Below are positions 60,376 to 64,000 of a stretch of 64,000 nucleotides of DNA, in pieces. The DNA comes from HK-STAS-PATE-36 sp964565615 (GTDB lineage Bacteria; Patescibacteriota; Saccharimonadia; Saccharimonadales; JAGQNJ01). Position 1 is the stretch's first letter. The number at the start of each line of letters is the position of its first letter. The stretch spans positions 39,046 through 103,045 of the forward strand of contig CAZMFO010000001.1 in NCBI GenBank assembly GCA_964565615.1, written 5' to 3'. The position numbers were made by a program, and so were the translations under genes. A model generated the notes under the pieces. The model was not told the origin of the DNA, made no database searches, and worked only from the letters and a program-made list of their open reading frames with translations.

Positions 60376-61791
60376 TTAGGCAACGGGAGGTGGTGGTGAT
60401 TGTCCGGGGGCAAGTTGTGCTGTTTGTTGCTGGTTGGGGGCAATAACATCATTCACTAAAGGTGGATTGATTGCTGGCGAGGTGTCGATTGGAGTTGCTG
60501 GCTGTGGTTGAGGGGCTGGTGGTTGGCTGGGGGTTTGCGGTGCAATATCGTTGATAATCTGTGGCTGTTGTTGGTTGCTGGGTTGGGTTTGGAGTGGGGC
60601 TTGTGTTGGATTGATTGCTGGCGAGGTGTCGATTGGAGTTGCTGGCTGTTGTTGGGGGGCTGGTGAGGGATTTGGGTCGGGAGCCGGAGCAACCGGAGTG
60701 GTGTTAGCCGATAATGTCGCACCATCAGGTGTAACAACGGTATTAAATTCTGGAGCCGGGACATCTGGCACCTCATCTATGTTGGGCAATTCAGTAATAC
60801 TGCTTGACGAAGTCAGGTTTTTATTTATTGGTGAGATAACTTTATTCCTGCCACTTAATGAGGCATCGGTGGTTGGTTCTTGACTGGTGCTTGTGAGGTT
60901 ATCATTATTTTTTGCAATTACCTGCTGGCCAGCTGGAGTGTCTTCATTTGGATCGCCATCGTTAGCGGGAGTATTGGCTGGCAGGCTAGACGGTGGTTGG
61001 GCAAAGTTTGATTGCTGTTGAGCAGGTGATTCGGCTAGTGGGGTTGAGTTGCTTGTTGGGGTAGCTTCTGTTGGGCTAGATTGAGGCGTAGATGGGTTGG
61101 CTAGTTCTTCGTTGATATACTGTTGAATCTGTTGCTGGAGCGCCTCTTCTTGGTCTTTAGTGGTTAGACTTTGAGATTGTTGAGGATCTGGTGTTGTAGA
61201 TTGATCGGGGTTGGGTGTATCTGTAGCAGTAGTGGTGCTGGCTTGGGTCGTAGAGCTATTGGTTTGAGGATCTGGGGGAGCTTGTGGTGAAGCTACGGTT
61301 TGAGCGGGCTCTGTTGAACTTGTTGGAGTAGAAGTTGCTGTTACAGGGCTTGTATTAATTACTGGATTATCGTTTTGAGCGGGTGGGGCGTGAACAGGCA
61401 ATCCCCCGATGCTTAATGGGGTTTCCTCACCAAGTAGGCTCTTCACTGACCGGACAACATCCTCAAGGGTAACTTGCGATTTGACTAAGTATAGGTCGGC
61501 TCCTAAGTTTTCGGCTTTGGCTTTATCCTCAGCCTGATTAAGGGCGGTCATCATAATGATTTTGGTGTCTTTTAGTTCGGCGGTGGTACGCAAAATATCT
61601 AGCATATCAAAACCACTCACATTAGGCATCATTATGTCCGATATCATCAGGTCGGGCTTTTCTTTAATGGCTAAGGCTAGAGCCGATTCGCCGTCAGAGG
61701 CAGAGATGATTTCATATCCCTCTGCCGAGAGGCGTGCCTCGTAGATTTCTCGGAGGTTGTTGTCGTCTTCGACTAGCATAATTTTGGGCAT
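60376..61791 (-). CDS. Response-regulator receiver with a long Pro/Gln/Thr/Ser-rich tail
   Basis: 471 aa. Residues 1-122 are a complete receiver (LVEDDN, Asp in LMISDIMMP, Thr in MMTALN, Lys in LYLVKSQ). The remaining 350 residues are low-complexity, rich in Pro, Gln, Thr, Ser and Asn, with an exact internal repeat (ATPIDTSPAINP twice). No DNA-binding domain is seen. It follows the sensor kinase (58-bp gap), so the two likely form a two-component system whose output is unclear. The tail might form a flexible or phase-separating linker. AGAAGGAA precedes the ATG. Confidence 0.9.
   Translation of the reverse strand: MPKIMLVEDDNNLREIYEARLSAEGYEIISASDGESALALAIKEKPDLMISDIMMPNVSGFDMLDILRTTAELKDTKIIMMTALNQAEDKAKAENLGADLYLVKSQVTLEDVVRSVKSLLGEETPLSIGGLPVHAPPAQNDNPVINTSPVTATSTPTSSTEPAQTVASPQAPPDPQTNSSTTQASTTTATDTPNPDQSTTPDPQQSQSLTTKDQEEALQQQIQQYINEELANPSTPQSSPTEATPTSNSTPLAESPAQQQSNFAQPPSSLPANTPANDGDPNEDTPAGQQVIAKNNDNLTSTSQEPTTDASLSGRNKVISPINKNLTSSSSITELPNIDEVPDVPAPEFNTVVTPDGATLSANTTPVAPAPDPNPSPAPQQQPATPIDTSPAINPTQAPLQTQPSNQQQPQIINDIAPQTPSQPPAPQPQPATPIDTSPAINPPLVNDVIAPNQQQTAQLAPGQSPPPPVA
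60463..60505 (+). repeat. 43-bp direct repeat, copy 1, inside the receiver tail
   Basis: Identical to 60607-60649; the copies are 144 bp apart (48 codons), so the reading frame is kept. Confidence 0.85.
60607..60649 (+). repeat. 43-bp direct repeat, copy 2, inside the receiver tail
   Basis: Exact copy of 60463-60505. This suggests recent in-frame duplication of the low-complexity tail and possible length variation between strains. Confidence 0.85.
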
Positions 61792-61849
61792 AATTCTCGT
61801 TTCCTTCTTAAATATCTAGAATTACTATAATTGTAACATAAGAACTTTA

Positions 61850-63601
61850 TCATTGAGCGACATTTGTGGTGGTTTGAGCTTGATTTTGTTGCATTGCTAA
61901 AGTAGCCTGCGCTTGAGCGGTGTTCATACGAGGTATATTGACATAAAAAGTTGTCCCTTTGTTCTTTTCGCTCTCTGCCCATATTCGACCATTGTAGAGG
62001 GCAACAATTTTTCGGCTAATAAATAATCCTAATCCGGTGCCACCTGTTGTAGCGGTTTCGGCACTTTCTATTCGGTAAAATTTCTGAAACAGGTGAGGTA
62101 CATCCTCGGGGTTCATACCAATACCGGTATCTCTAATAAAAAACTGCACGACATCTTTGTCGCCAGTAAGTCCTAGCGTAATTTTCCCGGCAGGAGTGTA
62201 TTTAATGGCGTTATCAATAAGGTTAGAGGCGACCTCGCGTATTCGGTCTGGGTCAACATAGGCGAAGTACAAGGGGTTAATGCTCTTTTGATCTTTGCGA
62301 TTTAGAGATTCTTGTTCGGAGCTAACGATAAACTCAACATCAAGTCCTTTTTGTTGGGCTATCATTTTTGATGCCTCGGCTTGGCGTTCTAATAACGAAC
62401 CTATCTCTGTAACGGCTGGATGATTGCTAATCCGCCCGTCTTCTGCTCTGGCACTATCTAGCAAGTCTTGAAACAGTCGTGCAAGGTGCTGGGCACTAAG
62501 TCTAGCCTTTTCTAGGTATTCTCGTGCTTTTGAGTCAACATAGCCTAGCTTTGGGTTGATGGCTAGTTCAATATAGCCCTCTATAGAAGCTACAGGAGTA
62601 CGCATTTCGTGCGAGGCGGTGCTGATAAACTCACTTCTGGCTCCTTCTTCTTTCTTTTTGTCGCTGATATCTCTGATAATAATGACTGCTCCATAAGTGT
62701 TCATAATTTCTGGGTCAATAATGGCCGACACAGTTAGGTCAATGTAGACTTCTGGGTGTTGATTGCTTTGGAGCAAAAATTCGCCACTTACAGGCACCAT
62801 TTTTTTTAGTGCTTGCGAAACTGGTTCTTGGTTTGGGTCAATAGCGGTGTTGTTAGTATTTTTTAGATTTATGACACTGCGGTAGTTTAGGTCAAGCAGT
62901 TCTTTGCTTTGTTTGCCCAGTAACCGCTCTACGGTAGGATTGACAGAGCGCACAATGCCTTCGTTATCTACTATCACCACACCGTCGCCGATGCTGTTGG
63001 TTAGAAGCTTTACTACCTCGTTGGTAACAAAATATCTCTCAATATAATTAACGGTGTTTTGTTCGTTTTGGTCTTTGTAAAAATTGCGGAGGGTAAAGGC
63101 AATAATACATCCAACCACTAAACGAACGATAAAAATAAACACATCTGCTTCTTTGCCAAGTTGGGTCGGTAAGGTCGTGCCGGCTATTATCATTGCCAGA
63201 ACCACTCCAGAAGTGGCAAAAACTGCCACAAAAACGATAAAGCCGTAAATAACAGCAATAATACTTAACAAATAAGTTATCACCAGATAAGTAAGCCCTA
63301 TCCCTGATTCGGACACAATCTCTATGCATAAAGCGTTTAAGATGCTAACAAGGACATAGGTAATTAAATAAGCAAATAAAATGTTGTGTTTTTTAAAAAA
63401 CTTTAAAAATATAGTGCCGTAAATAATCGTGATTATGGATAGAATACCGGTGGCGAGACTTGCCCCGAATTGTGTTGATGGCGAAATAGCTAGAGTCTGT
63501 TGCTGATACGCCAAAAAGGCATAGATAGAAAATACTACTACACAATATAAAAGGTATAGATAGTTAAAGGGTTTGAGCCACTTTTCTGAAAGATGTTGCA
63601 T
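61850..63601 (-). CDS. Membrane sensor histidine kinase (PAS, HisKA, HATPase)
   Basis: 583 aa. Six or seven transmembrane helices fill the first 200 residues, then a PAS domain (about 205-310: SIGDGVVIVDNEGIVRSVNP), HisKA with the phospho-His in STASHEMRTPVASIEGY (about 331), and a HATPase with N box NLIDNAIKYTP, G1 DTGIGM and G2 GTGLGLFISRKI. No large extracellular sensor exists, so it may sense membrane or internal signals. The adjacent receiver at 60376-61791 is the likely partner. Confidence 0.93.
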   Translation of the reverse strand: MQHLSEKWLKPFNYLYLLYCVVVFSIYAFLAYQQQTLAISPSTQFGASLATGILSIITIIYGTIFLKFFKKHNILFAYLITYVLVSILNALCIEIVSESGIGLTYLVITYLLSIIAVIYGFIVFVAVFATSGVVLAMIIAGTTLPTQLGKEADVFIFIVRLVVGCIIAFTLRNFYKDQNEQNTVNYIERYFVTNEVVKLLTNSIGDGVVIVDNEGIVRSVNPTVERLLGKQSKELLDLNYRSVINLKNTNNTAIDPNQEPVSQALKKMVPVSGEFLLQSNQHPEVYIDLTVSAIIDPEIMNTYGAVIIIRDISDKKKEEGARSEFISTASHEMRTPVASIEGYIELAINPKLGYVDSKAREYLEKARLSAQHLARLFQDLLDSARAEDGRISNHPAVTEIGSLLERQAEASKMIAQQKGLDVEFIVSSEQESLNRKDQKSINPLYFAYVDPDRIREVASNLIDNAIKYTPAGKITLGLTGDKDVVQFFIRDTGIGMNPEDVPHLFQKFYRIESAETATTGGTGLGLFISRKIVALYNGRIWAESEKNKGTTFYVNIPRMNTAQAQATLAMQQNQAQTTTNVAQ

Positions 63602-63704
63602 TATGTCTTAGTTGATCCCACCTATTCGCTTATACTTATAATAGTATCTATGGTTTTGGGGTGTAATGCAACCATAAAAGAATAATGGGTACTATCTACA
63701 CCAC

Positions 63705-63733
63705 TTGAATTATCGCTCGGCAGATGCTATTAT
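63705..63733 (+). promoter_or_regulatory. tRNA-Glu promoter
   Basis: TTGAAT (63705-63710), 17-bp spacer, TATTAT (63728-63733). The expected start, about 63740, is 5 nt before the mature tRNA. Confidence 0.75.
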
Positions 63734-63744
63734 TTACCTCTGTT

Positions 63745-63821
63745 GGCCCCGTCGTCTAGCGGTTTAGGATATCTGGTTCTCATCCAGAAGATCGCGGGTT
63801 CGAATCCCGCCGGGGTCACCA
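63745..63821 (+). tRNA. tRNA-Glu (anticodon CUC)
   Basis: Acceptor stem GGCCCCG/CGGGGTC (with one G-U pair), D arm with GTCTAGCGGTTTAGGA, anticodon stem TCTGG/CCAGA with loop TTCTCAT (anticodon CTC), T arm GCGGG-TTCGAAT-CCCGC and an encoded CCA end at 63819-63821. The D-arm sequence is typical of bacterial tRNA-Glu. Confidence 0.96.
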
Positions 63822-63869
63822 ATTTTTGATAAAATCGCCGTAGTAGATACAGACTCTTTATTTAGACCA

Positions 63870-64000
63870 CTATCTTAAAGAAAACCCCTTACGCCTCTTA
63901 ACTCGCTTAATTATAGCCAAAGCACTACTAGCTAAGACCAATAAGCTACCTATACCAGTTATAGCTTTAGTATTCTGCCCAGTATTAGCCAGTGGCAATC
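63870..64000 (-). CDS. C-terminal end of a probable sortase-anchored surface protein
   Basis: A minus-strand frame enters from the right edge and stops at TAG (63872-63870). It reads LPLANTGQN, a hydrophobic helix (AITGIGSLLVLASSALAII) and a positively charged tail (KRVKRRKGFSLR), which is a classic sorting signal. LAxTG-type motifs are used by class D/E sortases, matching the sortase at 40313-40930. The rest of the gene is outside the window. Confidence 0.8.
   Translation of the reverse strand, partial: LPLANTGQNTKAITGIGSLLVLASSALAIIKRVKRRKGFSLR

Overview
The window looks like chromosomal DNA of a Patescibacteria (CPR) member, most likely Candidatus Saccharibacteria. This rests on short intergenic gaps, compact versions of core genes (ProRS without the editing insertion, SecA without a zinc tail, a 117-residue MraZ), many small lineage-specific membrane proteins, and a standard genetic code. 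prfB (RF2) is present and UGA ends several genes, which argues against Gracilibacteria/Absconditabacteria. The assignment is inference from gene content; no 16S gene lies here.

Layout. 0-8 kb: translation and envelope housekeeping (rpsB end, tsf, frr, uppS, rseP, a CPBP protease, proS, greA, lysS). 8-19 kb: small membrane proteins, a HAD phosphatase, an RlmD-like methyltransferase, a PD-(D/E)XK nuclease, serS, hpf, secA, an M16 peptidase and prfB. 18.9-24.2 kb: a cell-separation cluster, ftsE-ftsX, then two paralogous secreted coiled-coil hydrolases (one M23 with its domain halves in permuted order, one CHAP) and a CtpA-type protease. 24-37 kb: pyrG, response regulators, rpmA, an RNA methyltransferase, a YbhN-like membrane protein, xseA/xseB, a degenerate kinase/receiver pair joined to recO, and glyS. 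37-43 kb: lineage-specific unknowns, a protein resembling DUF4868 (KwaB-like) next to a NYN nuclease, a sortase, AlkD and a GH1 glucosidase. 43.4-51.8 kb: a dcw cluster (mraZ-rsmH-ftsL-pbp-mraY-ftsW-murG-ftsQ) whose promoter carries four evenly phased GTGGG MraZ boxes. 51.8-52.6 kb: a gene-free convergence zone. 52.6-63.6 kb: minus-strand genes (a sigma region 4/HARE-HTH-like regulator, topA, dprA, pth, der, rluB, a receiver with a Pro/Gln/Thr-rich tail, a sensor kinase). The window ends with tRNA-Glu and the C terminus of a predicted sortase substrate.

Before 51.8 kb nearly all genes lie on the plus strand; after 52.6 kb all protein genes lie on the minus strand. Between them is a 28-bp dyad with dif geometry and a TGTATA centre, flanked by three copies of a TTAGTA-N4/5-TACT palindrome. 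I read this as a candidate replication terminus.

Two other signals stand out. About nineteen genes have a TATAAT-like -10 box ending only 6-10 nt before the start codon, with no room for a Shine-Dalgarno site, so leaderless transcription seems common. A plus-strand structured RNA of about 370 nt, with a consensus promoter, stacked hairpins, a possible pseudoknot and an intrinsic terminator, sits between dprA and pth; I could not match it to a known RNA family.
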